A DNA stretch of 64,000 bases from Methanobacteriota archaeon (GTDB lineage Archaea; Thermoplasmatota; Poseidoniia; Poseidoniales; Thalassarchaeaceae), in NCBI GenBank assembly GCA_002720055.1, contig PBGH01000014.1, positions 1 to 64,000 on the forward strand, in the 5' to 3' direction. The notes under the pieces are model-generated. The model had not been told where the DNA came from. It did not search any database and saw nothing but the letters and a program-made list of their open reading frames with translations. Positions within the stretch are counted from its first letter, which is position 1; each line of letters starts with the position of its first letter. Position numbers and translations under genes: made by a program. Of the stretch, positions 8,647 to 16,466 are shown in pieces.

Positions 8647-9677
8647 TTGATTCCTCCTGCAACGGTTTTCAAAACTGCCTCGACGTTCTCGATCTTGGAC
8701 TCTGGAGTCATCCCATGACCCAGATTGAAAATGTGTCCTGGATGATTCCCAGCCCTCTCTAATACACTCCTAGCGGCGTCGATCGCGCCTAACTGAGAAC
8801 CATGTAGGTAGGATGGATCAAGATTTCCTTGTATGGCTAAATCATTACCATAGTCCCGCCTGTTGATGTACAAGTCATCCCTCCAGTCGAGGGATATTGC
8901 ATCGATATCCAGGCTTCGGATTTGTTCGTGTAGATGGCCGGAACCCTTAGCATAGTGGATTAACGGAACATCTTTTTTAGCCTTCTCTCTGAAGACTCCA
9001 ATTGCACGAGCAGTCGCCTTTTTTCCAAACCTCTCATACTGCTCGGGCGAAAGTAGTCCAGCCCAGGTATCGAATAATTGGACCGCGTCAGCTCTTCCGT
9101 AATTGACTTGGTCAGCTAGTAAGTCCCCCACTACGTCGGCTACCTTTCCAAGCAATTCGTCAGCCATTTTTGTATTAGAGAAAATACTCGCTCTAGCGCC
9201 ATGAAAGTCCTTGTCTCCGGTTCCACCCGATAACAGGTACATCGATATTGTCCATGGGCAACCTGCAAAACCCAATCTAGCCTTGGTATCCCTTAATTCG
9301 CCTATTTCAGCGAGAGCGTCTGCGGCCCAGGGCGCGTCTTTCCTTGCGTTAAAATCAGCCCAGTCATCAATCTGTTCAAAATCAAACTTGTCAATCCTAA
9401 TTCCGTTTCCGTACCTAACTTCGTAACCAAGACCAGGCAGGGGGGTCAAAATGTCACTGAACACGATTGCAGCGTCAATCTCCGGGTATCTATCCAAAGG
9501 TTGGAGCGTTATTTTGCTACAAATATCGACATCCATACATCTTGTCCAAAAGTCCTTCTCCTTCGCGATCTTTCGATATTCTGGGAGATGCCTTCCTGCT
9601 TGACGCATGAACCAAACAGGTACTCTGTCGACCTCGGTTTTATTCAGAGCGGCAAGCAACCTCTCCTTTCCTTCCAT
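8643..9677 (-). CDS. hemE: uroporphyrinogen III decarboxylase
   Basis: HemE converts uroporphyrinogen III to coproporphyrinogen III, committing tetrapyrrole to the protoporphyrin branch. The 344-residue protein begins with the hallmark PVWFMRQAGRHLPEYR, which lines the active site, and has FSDILTPLPGLG with the substrate-binding Asp, plus FNLGHGMTPES near the end. Size is standard. It starts directly after the hemL stop with no gap and overlaps hemF by 4 bp, so translation of the three genes is probably coupled. Confidence 0.96.
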   Translation of the reverse strand: MEGKERLLAALNKTEVDRVPVWFMRQAGRHLPEYRKIAKEKDFWTRCMDVDICSKITLQPLDRYPEIDAAIVFSDILTPLPGLGYEVRYGNGIRIDKFDFEQIDDWADFNARKDAPWAADALAEIGELRDTKARLGFAGCPWTISMYLLSGGTGDKDFHGARASIFSNTKMADELLGKVADVVGDLLADQVNYGRADAVQLFDTWAGLLSPEQYERFGKKATARAIGVFREKAKKDVPLIHYAKGSGHLHEQIRSLDIDAISLDWRDDLYINRRDYGNDLAIQGNLDPSYLHGSQLGAIDAARSVLERAGNHPGHIFNLGHGMTPESKIENVEAVLKTVAGGIK

Positions 9678-10973
9678 TTAATCACCGATCTCGATAAGTG
9701 CTTCTTCTAGTGCTGCGGCCATGCCTGTGATGTTATCTTCACTGTGAGCTGTTGACAGGAAACCGATCTCATATGCTGACGGCGCCAGCATATATCCTCG
9801 CGCCAGCATCCCTCTATGAAGGTCGGCATAAATCTCTCCTGCCGCGGCTGGGATTTGATCTGCCCTCCTAGGCGATTCACCATCCCCCGGTGAGAACCAG
9901 AAAAGGCTCCCCATCCTCACAAGCCTGAATGGGTTTCCTTTCGCCTCGAGTATGGGCACCACCAAATCTTCAAGTTTCCCTCCCAAAGAGTCTAGCAAGT
10001 CATAGGCTGCCTCATCTAAGAGGTCTAATGTCGAGCTACCAGCTACCATTGCTAGCGGGTTCCCTGAGAGTGTTCCTGCCTGGTAGACGGGCCCCAACGG
10101 GGACAAATGCTGCATTACCTCTTCCCGAGCCCCATAGGCACCAACGGGAAGGCCCCCCCCGATTACCTTCCCCAAAGCGGTGATATCAGGAATGACTCCA
10201 CAAACCTCCCCATATCCTCCATTTCGGAATCTGAACCCACTAATCACTTCGTCGAAGACCAGTAGAGCGCCATCCTCCTCACAGACTTCCTTTATTTGTT
10301 CGAGAAACTCATTCCTTTGTATCAAAAGCCCGTTATTCGCGGGCAAGGGCTCGATGAGCACCGCAGCGATCTTTCTTGGATACTCCTCGAACAGATAACG
10401 AAGAGCACCTATGTCATCTAGCGGACTAACAAGAGTGGTCGATATGGTGGAATCCGGAATACCGGGACTGCTGGCGATGCCGAAAGTGGCAAGCCCGCTT
10501 CCGGAACTGACGAGTAGAGAATCTATGTGGCCATGATAGCAGCCATCAAATTTTACTATGTGGTCTCTGCCAGTTACTCCACGAGCTAGCCTTACCGCGC
10601 TCATTGCTGCTTCAGTCCCCGATGACGTAAATCGCACCATGTCAATGTGCGGAAATCGTTGTTTGACCCTCTTGGCGAGATCAATCTCTCCCTTATGAGG
10701 GGCCCCGAATGAGGTCCCTCTAGACATCGTTTCTGCTATTCTTTTGATAATCTGGGGATGGGAATGGCCGTGAATAAGCGGACCCCATGACTGCACGAAA
10801 TCGACATATTCGTTACCATCCACGTCGATCACCGTAGCGCCGCTGGCCTCCTTGAAGTATACTGGATTTCCATGGACTGACTTAAACGCCCTCACTGGAG
10901 AATTAACTCCTCCAACAAGATGGTTTTGTGCTTCTGAATGCAGTGACTCTGAGACGGGCCTTTCCACAATCAC
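9678..10973 (-). CDS. hemL: glutamate-1-semialdehyde 2,1-aminomutase
   Basis: HemL is a PLP enzyme that turns glutamate-1-semialdehyde into 5-aminolevulinate. The 431-residue sequence has the GGVNSPVRAFKSV start, the FTSSGTEAAMSAVRLAR cofactor-phosphate region, LLVFDEVISGFR with the pyridine-nitrogen Asp, and the Schiff-base Lys269 in ALGKVIGGGLP, followed by YQAGTLSGNP. It sits between hemB (6 bp gap) and hemE (no gap). Together with HemA it shows that 5-aminolevulinate is made by the C5 route from glutamyl-tRNA. Confidence 0.97.
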   Translation of the reverse strand: MIVERPVSESLHSEAQNHLVGGVNSPVRAFKSVHGNPVYFKEASGATVIDVDGNEYVDFVQSWGPLIHGHSHPQIIKRIAETMSRGTSFGAPHKGEIDLAKRVKQRFPHIDMVRFTSSGTEAAMSAVRLARGVTGRDHIVKFDGCYHGHIDSLLVSSGSGLATFGIASSPGIPDSTISTTLVSPLDDIGALRYLFEEYPRKIAAVLIEPLPANNGLLIQRNEFLEQIKEVCEEDGALLVFDEVISGFRFRNGGYGEVCGVIPDITALGKVIGGGLPVGAYGAREEVMQHLSPLGPVYQAGTLSGNPLAMVAGSSTLDLLDEAAYDLLDSLGGKLEDLVVPILEAKGNPFRLVRMGSLFWFSPGDGESPRRADQIPAAAGEIYADLHRGMLARGYMLAPSAYEIGFLSTAHSEDNITGMAAALEEALIEIGD

Positions 10974-10979
10974 ACCAAC

Positions 10980-11957
10980 CTAGACCCAGCCTTCGCGAAT
11001 AGCCTCTCTGGCGTGGTAACTTACAATAATGTCAGCACCGGCCCTTTTGAATGATCCAAGGACCTCTAGGACAACCCTCTTTCGTTGTTCTATTTCCTTT
11101 GCATAACCCATAACCATGGAATACTCACCACTTACGTTGTAGACCGCCACAGGCCTCTCGATATTAGCTGCAACCTCCCTGAGGACATCCAGATAAGAGA
11201 GGCCAGGCTTGACCATCGAAATGTCACAACCTTCCTTTACGTCTTCTTTGGCCTCTAGGATTGCCTCTCTATAATCCGACCTTACGTCCATCTGATGGCT
11301 TGAACGATCTCCAAATGCTGGGGCCGATGATGCAGCATCTCTGAAAGGACCGTAGAACGAGGATGCGTATTTGACAGAGTATGACATTATCCCGGTCGAT
11401 TTCATGCCCTCCCTCTCCAATGCCGTCCTGACGGCACCAACCCTGCCATCCATCATGTCAGAGAGACAGACATAGTCGGCACCTACCCTTGCATGAGACA
11501 AGGATATGCGCACCAACATTTCGACTGAGGGGTCGTTGACGATATCATGACCGTCCAAAAGCCCACAGTGTCCATGGTCAGTAGAAGTGCAAAGGCAAGC
11601 ATCAGTCATCAGAACTATCTCATTACCAAATTTCTGCTTCAAATCTCCTATGACTAGTTGTAACGGCATCTCGTCATCTGCTGCCCTTGTACCAAAGGTA
11701 TCCTTCTCATTGTCATCCATTACGGGGAAAATCATGTGTGCTGCGATACCCAGTGAGACGTCTTCAGCAATTGTTCTTACGAGTACGTCTCTAGATTGAC
11801 GATTGACTCCCGGCATTCCTGGGATTTCTTCGTTGACATCTTCACCACTTACTACAAAATGCGGTTGAACTAGCGATTCAGCGATCGATGGACCATAAAC
11901 CAGATTTCTTCTGGATTCTGTCCATCTATTTATTCTCGGCCTAATCTTCAATTTCAC
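10980..11957 (-). CDS. hemB: porphobilinogen synthase (5-aminolevulinate dehydratase)
   Basis: HemB condenses two 5-aminolevulinates into porphobilinogen. The 325-residue protein has the zinc-type metal site TDACLCTSTDHGHC, with Cys121, Cys123 and Cys131, rather than the Asp-rich magnesium version. The two substrate lysines lie in YSVKYASSFYGPFRD and MVKPGLSYLDV, and the allosteric-loop block FGDRSSHQMD is present. It overlaps hemCD by 17 bp upstream and lies 6 bp before hemL, within the hem run. Confidence 0.97.
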   Translation of the reverse strand: MKLKIRPRINRWTESRRNLVYGPSIAESLVQPHFVVSGEDVNEEIPGMPGVNRQSRDVLVRTIAEDVSLGIAAHMIFPVMDDNEKDTFGTRAADDEMPLQLVIGDLKQKFGNEIVLMTDACLCTSTDHGHCGLLDGHDIVNDPSVEMLVRISLSHARVGADYVCLSDMMDGRVGAVRTALEREGMKSTGIMSYSVKYASSFYGPFRDAASSAPAFGDRSSHQMDVRSDYREAILEAKEDVKEGCDISMVKPGLSYLDVLREVAANIERPVAVYNVSGEYSMVMGYAKEIEQRKRVVLEVLGSFKRAGADIIVSYHAREAIREGWV

Positions 11958-13665
11958 GCCCCTCCACTTTCGATTCCCAAAAACTTGTGATGTAATCCAC
12001 AGTAGGTTCCTCCAGGGTAATTACTTCACATCCTACGAAATAAGGTATTGTTTCAACAGTTTCTGTGGTGCTTTTCCCCATTGATAACACAGTTTTTGGA
12101 ACCTTCAACCTATTACTAGCCCACGATTCAGCCGAAGACGAGGAAGAGATTAGCAGGACATCCTCTTCACTCAATGAACAGGTATCGGGGGTAATCGACA
12201 AATTTTCGTAAGCAATCCAATGCTCTACACTGAACCCTTTCTCCACTAGGGATTCAATGAACCGATAGTCTGATTTTGATGATCTAGGGACGTACAAAGA
12301 CGTCTCGCGTTTGACATTGGACGCTATGTATTCCAATAACTGCTCGCTATTGCCCACCATCCCACAATGCGAAACGGTAACGCCTTTCTCAAAGCACGCT
12401 TTCTGGGTGCCTTCTCCGAGGGCAAGCCATGGTATATTTCCAATTTCCGGATTTATCTTTGATACCTCCACAGCACATTTAGCCGCAAATGGGGAAGTAA
12501 GAACTAGAATCGGCCATCTTGACCTAACTCCAAATTGTTCCAGAAATCTAACTGGCCAGTTATCAATCAAGGGCCTCAGTTTAACTACAGGCACATTTAG
12601 TGTCGGCACACCTTCTTTTCTTAGCTGGGAAGTAAGCCTGTCTGAAGTAAGTGTGGTGACGAGTTTTGGAGAATCTTTCGAAAAACCCTGTACGTACTTT
12701 TCTTCAGCCTCATTTGATGTAAAATTAAATCCCTCGTAATCACCTACATATCTATGTATTTTGTAAGTATCCCCCCGAGAGTAACGAGTCCTCCAATCCT
12801 TAGGGGATATCGCGGCAGTTATCGCTCCCTCATCTGACTTGATTCCAGCGGGAAAAAGACAACCGCCACCAATCAAGCCCAACAGAGATCTTTCTTTTGA
12901 CACATCCTCCTCGGTTGGTATGTGATTCAATATAGTTCGCAGTTCACAAAATTTTCCCTTGTCTTGCACTCTGCAATTCACAGCAATAGCGCCTTGGCCA
13001 GGAGCAGTTGGCCAATCAATTTCTTTTATCCTCAAGGCCTTTAATTCAAGTGCTTCTTCGGAGATATGGCCTGCATTGTAAAGACGGCTGATGCCTACTT
13101 CGGCCAATATTAGATATTCTACGAGATTCTCGATTAGTCTATTCATCCGAGTTTCGATATGTCCTCTAACAGATATGGGGATGATATCTGGTCTGGAACT
13201 AAGCAAGAAAGATTGCCTCCGTCCAGCAACTGTTCCAATCTTAGATTTCATTGGTACACTTTTCATAATCGAGAGTAGGCTTTTCGATCGACTAGACTCT
13301 AGGACTTCGCGAAGACTTGGCCATTCTTCGATGCCATTAGCCAAGATGAGGTCGCTTGTCACATCTCTTTCCATGTAGGCTAGGGTGTTGACTCCATTCA
13401 TCCCTTCAATGGGAATATCCTTTGCTGAATGTACAGTTATGTCGACAGCCCCTTCAATCAGAGCCTCATCAATCCCATGCACAAATTGACCAACTTTGGA
13501 TGAGAGGTCACCTCCTAATGATCTGTCACCAAGACTGCTCAGAGTTTTTATTTCACACCGAAATCCACTCAATTTCAACTGCTTTTTAACTTCCATCGCT
13601 TGGAGAATAGCCAGTTTCGAGCCCCTAGTCCCTACTATCAATGGTTTCACACTCAGGCCCCCCAA
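11941..13665 (-). CDS. hemCD: fused hydroxymethylbilane synthase / uroporphyrinogen III synthase
   Basis: This 574-residue protein joins two successive enzymes. Residues about 6-310 are HemC: GTRGSKLAILQA at the start, HSAKDIP with the catalytic Asp, GRRQSFLLSSRPD for substrate carboxylates, APGQGAIAV, and GGGCLFPAG with Cys269 for the dipyrromethane cofactor. Residues about 335-570 fit HemD, a poorly conserved two-lobed fold; ILVLTSPFAAKC and LGEGTQKACFEKGV resemble its typical segments. Such fusions are known in some bacteria. A fusion would pass the unstable hydroxymethylbilane directly to the cyclase. The frame overlaps hemA by 13 bp. The start could be ATG 13665 or a GTG five codons later. 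Confidence 0.9.
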   Translation of the reverse strand: MGGLSVKPLIVGTRGSKLAILQAMEVKKQLKLSGFRCEIKTLSSLGDRSLGGDLSSKVGQFVHGIDEALIEGAVDITVHSAKDIPIEGMNGVNTLAYMERDVTSDLILANGIEEWPSLREVLESSRSKSLLSIMKSVPMKSKIGTVAGRRQSFLLSSRPDIIPISVRGHIETRMNRLIENLVEYLILAEVGISRLYNAGHISEEALELKALRIKEIDWPTAPGQGAIAVNCRVQDKGKFCELRTILNHIPTEEDVSKERSLLGLIGGGCLFPAGIKSDEGAITAAISPKDWRTRYSRGDTYKIHRYVGDYEGFNFTSNEAEEKYVQGFSKDSPKLVTTLTSDRLTSQLRKEGVPTLNVPVVKLRPLIDNWPVRFLEQFGVRSRWPILVLTSPFAAKCAVEVSKINPEIGNIPWLALGEGTQKACFEKGVTVSHCGMVGNSEQLLEYIASNVKRETSLYVPRSSKSDYRFIESLVEKGFSVEHWIAYENLSITPDTCSLSEEDVLLISSSSSAESWASNRLKVPKTVLSMGKSTTETVETIPYFVGCEVITLEEPTVDYITSFWESKVEGREIED

Positions 13666-15032
13666 CTAGGGGTTCCTTCCATGGACAGGATAGTTTCATT
13701 TACGTCATTGGCGAATTTTTTGAGTAAATCATCGCTCAGATTTCGAGTTGTTCCAGTTACAAAATCATTGAGATCGGATAGGTTGAATTCTCCGTTGGTT
13801 TGGCATATCCAGCCTGCGATCTCTCTACAAAAAGCTTTGATTTGCGCCCTCTCGCTTGAGAGAATAGAACTCGAGCTTTCCCATATTTGCGATTTTTCCT
13901 CCATCTTGGCATAAACGAAAGAGCGAAAATTCGCCTGTGACAGGTTTTTCAGTGCCATTTGGAAGTTATCTTCAACCGATGCGATGACTCCCTCCCCTTT
14001 TTCCAGAGTCTCCTCGTAATTCCAATCTACCCCAAGTTTCCGAGATCTACGAATCCAATGTTCCATATCGTAAATAGTGCCCTCAGGATGTACGCTATCG
14101 GGGGCAAAGGAGGATGGCCATGAGAAATCCATTACAGTAACACCATTATTGCTTGGAAATGGATTATTCAATGTGAAGGTTGGTTTTTTATTCCTCAATG
14201 TCGATATAACTAGGTCCGCCTCTCCACCCGTCTCAACCCATTGTTTTAGGGTCATAATATCGCATCTTTCGGATAGGTAGGGATATCGAGAAGAGGAAAT
14301 CTCAGGGTCGCGAGATATTACTGTAATGGACTTTTGATTTTGTTGAATGAGTGACTCTACTGCTTTGGACCCCATTTCCCCAAAACCAAGAACGAGATTG
14401 TTAAGCTGCTTATTTCCATCAATCATTTCAGCCATAGCGTTAGTAGCCAAGTTAAGCATCGATTCCGCGGTTTTATCGAAACCCATTTCCTTTCGTACGA
14501 TTCTGTTGGCGGCGATGACATGATCAAATAGCGCACAATTGACCGATGAAACGTGGTTATTTTGCTTGTGCCACGAGACAGCATCTCTAAATTGCCCCAT
14601 GACTTGAAGCTCACCCACAATAAATGAGTCCAGACCACTACATATTCTCACTAAATCTCTCCAAACCGCCATTCCGTCTGACTTCCGAAACGGTGCCGCA
14701 AAGACTCCGATAACTTCCTCGATAGCTAGGATCAACTCTTCTGCACTCACGCCGAAACCGACGTAAAGGACCCTGTTACAAGTCGAAAACTCAAATACTT
14801 CTCCCCCTGTGAAATCTCGTAGTTTAGAGACGAGTTCGTTTTTCTCAAAATCTGTCATGCCTTCGCTGGTTAGGGCCTCAACTGACTCTTTTGTGTCTGA
14901 GTCTAGCTTCATAGAAACCATACAAATCCCGTCCATTAATGACTCGCCACTTGCATGGGAAGATGCCGTTTTGTCAGTAGTGAATGAGGTTATATCCGAT
15001 ATATTCACCCTTCCATTCGGACCCTTCAGCAT
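13653..15032 (-). CDS. hemA: glutamyl-tRNA reductase
   Basis: HemA reduces glutamyl-tRNA(Glu) to glutamate-1-semialdehyde, the regulated first step of tetrapyrrole synthesis. It has the nucleophilic Cys in EFSTCNRVLY (about residue 85), the GELQVMGQFRDA motif that contacts tRNA, and an NADPH domain with LVLGFGEMGSKAVESL. I start it at ATG 15032 because GAGGTGG lies 7 bases upstream; the frame extends to GTG 15041. The catalytic Cys is about 35 residues further in than in typical HemA, so initiation at ATG 14936 is also possible. It leads the hem run and overlaps hemCD by 13 bp. Confidence 0.94.
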   Translation of the reverse strand: MLKGPNGRVNISDITSFTTDKTASSHASGESLMDGICMVSMKLDSDTKESVEALTSEGMTDFEKNELVSKLRDFTGGEVFEFSTCNRVLYVGFGVSAEELILAIEEVIGVFAAPFRKSDGMAVWRDLVRICSGLDSFIVGELQVMGQFRDAVSWHKQNNHVSSVNCALFDHVIAANRIVRKEMGFDKTAESMLNLATNAMAEMIDGNKQLNNLVLGFGEMGSKAVESLIQQNQKSITVISRDPEISSSRYPYLSERCDIMTLKQWVETGGEADLVISTLRNKKPTFTLNNPFPSNNGVTVMDFSWPSSFAPDSVHPEGTIYDMEHWIRRSRKLGVDWNYEETLEKGEGVIASVEDNFQMALKNLSQANFRSFVYAKMEEKSQIWESSSSILSSERAQIKAFCREIAGWICQTNGEFNLSDLNDFVTGTTRNLSDDLLKKFANDVNETILSMEGTPSWGA

Positions 15033-15064
15033 AAACACCACCTCACTCTATATCTGACAATGCC

Positions 15065-15073
15065 CATTATACG
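15065..15073 (-). promoter_or_regulatory. candidate TATA element of the hem run
   Basis: On the minus strand the sequence cgtataatg lies about 33-41 bases before the chosen hemA ATG. Transcription starting some 25 bases downstream would leave a short leader that still includes the GAGGTGG Shine-Dalgarno. The surrounding 230 bp between hemA and gpsA holds no convincing gene and contains several other AT-rich stretches, so the exact element is uncertain. Confidence 0.3.
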
Positions 15074-15263
15074 AATCTTTGTTATTTCTATGCTGTAATT
15101 TTTTGACTCACATAGATCACAATCTCAGTGGAGTTACAACTGAAACCTGACCATCTTTTGGTAATAATATTATGTCAAGGCCACATTCAATAAAATCATT
15201 TTATCATTGCATCAGTCACCATGTTCCAAATAAAAGCTGAATCTGAGTACCATGAAGTATTAA

Positions 15264-16277
15264 CTATTCGACTTCATACGCTCCAGCCATCTTTCTCACT
15301 GCATCTTCTACCGTTATATCTCCATCCAGAAGCATTCCTAGTGTTTCCAGGAATGGCGTTTGAAAGCCAATTCTTGCGGATCTGTTCAGGAACATCCTTG
15401 TCGCCCTGACTCCCTCGGCAACCATGTGCATCTCCTCCAGAGATTCTTCCAGGCCCTTTCCCGAGCCCAGCATCTCTCCAAGAGTTCTGTTCCTACTCCT
15501 TGGACTGGTTGCTGTGACGTAGAGATCACCAATTCCGGCCGGACCGAAAGCCGTACTCGGGTCAGCTCCCATTTCTTCCAGAAGTCCAAGTCCCTCGCTG
15601 TAGCCGGACTGCACCATTGCAGCCTTCAGATTGTCACCTCCGATTGTGTCTTTCAAACCGTCCACTAGTCCGCATGCTAGGGCGACACAATTTTTGTAGG
15701 CGCCCCATAGCTCGGCCCCCACCGGATCTCCAGCGGGAGTGAGAATTAGAGAATCGGTTGATAGCCTCTCTGCCACCCTCTTCGCCACTACCGTATCATG
15801 GCAAGCTACCAAGGCGTTGGTTATGACTCCCCTAGCTACTTCCGGAGCGATAGTAGGCCCTGTCATTACGACTACTTGGTTCGACAGGCTAGCGTCCGAA
15901 AGCCTTCTTTCTATTGCGTCGGATATCAATCCCGAGTCCCCTTCTGAGGAGGGTGCAAGACCTTTGGCGAGATCAACAATGAGATGGGATGGCCTTAGAC
16001 TTGGGATAAGAAGGTCTACTACTTCAAGTATCACAGAGCTGGGTAGTGCCAGAACCAGAATCTCACAAGAATCAGTCACATCAGTAATCTCCATCGTACA
16101 GTCCATCTCTGGGATTTTGTATCCTGGCAGGTACTTCTTGTTCTCCTTTGAGTTCATCATCGACTCGTATACTTCTTGCTCCACGGTCCAGCCAAGCACA
16201 TTGTGTCCATCGTTGCACCACACAAGAGCCAGTGCTGTCCCCCAGTTGCCTAGTCCGAGAACCCCTATTCGTGCCAT
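15264..16277 (-). CDS. gpsA: NAD(P)-dependent sn-glycerol-3-phosphate dehydrogenase, bacterial type
   Basis: GpsA interconverts dihydroxyacetone phosphate and sn-glycerol-3-phosphate, the backbone of bacterial phospholipids. The 337-residue protein starts with the nucleotide-binding IGVLGLGNWGTALA, has GPTIAPEVARG, the catalytic-Lys block LWGAYKNCVALACG, and the very conserved GPAGIGDLYVTATSPRSRNRTLGEMLG. All family landmarks are in place and the length is normal. Archaea normally use an unrelated G1P dehydrogenase for lipids. It is a single gene, divergent from the tRNA-Leu gene. Confidence 0.96.
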   Translation of the reverse strand: MARIGVLGLGNWGTALALVWCNDGHNVLGWTVEQEVYESMMNSKENKKYLPGYKIPEMDCTMEITDVTDSCEILVLALPSSVILEVVDLLIPSLRPSHLIVDLAKGLAPSSEGDSGLISDAIERRLSDASLSNQVVVMTGPTIAPEVARGVITNALVACHDTVVAKRVAERLSTDSLILTPAGDPVGAELWGAYKNCVALACGLVDGLKDTIGGDNLKAAMVQSGYSEGLGLLEEMGADPSTAFGPAGIGDLYVTATSPRSRNRTLGEMLGSGKGLEESLEEMHMVAEGVRATRMFLNRSARIGFQTPFLETLGMLLDGDITVEDAVRKMAGAYEVE

Positions 16278-16355
16278 TTTTGCCAGTTTGAGGGGCGCAT
16301 AGACCCTGTTATGACCCTATGGGGGACTGAGACGCGCATGCGTTGCCTTCTTGGT

Positions 16356-16367
16356 GGGTAATTATTC
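16356..16367 (+). promoter_or_regulatory. candidate TATA element for tRNA-Leu
   Basis: The stretch tgggtaattatt ends about a dozen bases before the mature tRNA 5' end. It is the only AT-rich patch in a GC-rich spacer between gpsA and the tRNA. It lies a little close if transcription begins at the mature end, so the assignment is tentative. Confidence 0.25.
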
Positions 16368-16379
16368 GCACAGGCCGGA

Positions 16380-16464
16380 GCAGGGGTACCCGAGTGGTCA
16401 AAGGGGCTGGGTTTAGGTCCCAGTGCGTAGTGCTTCGCAGGTTCAAATCCTGCCCCCTGCACCA
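16380..16464 (+). tRNA. tRNA-Leu (anticodon UAG)
   Basis: A complete cloverleaf can be drawn. The acceptor stem pairs GCAGGGG (16380-16386) with CCCCTGC (16454-16460), followed by discriminator A and an encoded CCA. The anticodon arm is CTGGG-TTTAGGT-CCCAG, giving anticodon TAG (UAG, leucine CUN codons). The long variable arm is of the class II type expected for leucine, and the T arm is GCAGG-TTCAAAT-CCTGC. No intron is seen. It lies 2 bp from the end of the giant protease gene on the opposite strand. Confidence 0.97.
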
Positions 16465-16466
16465 AT

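Noticed and set aside
16265..16465. Frame running across the tRNA on the minus strand
   Set aside because: It covers the whole tRNA and the gpsA start; the tRNA structure explains the sequence.
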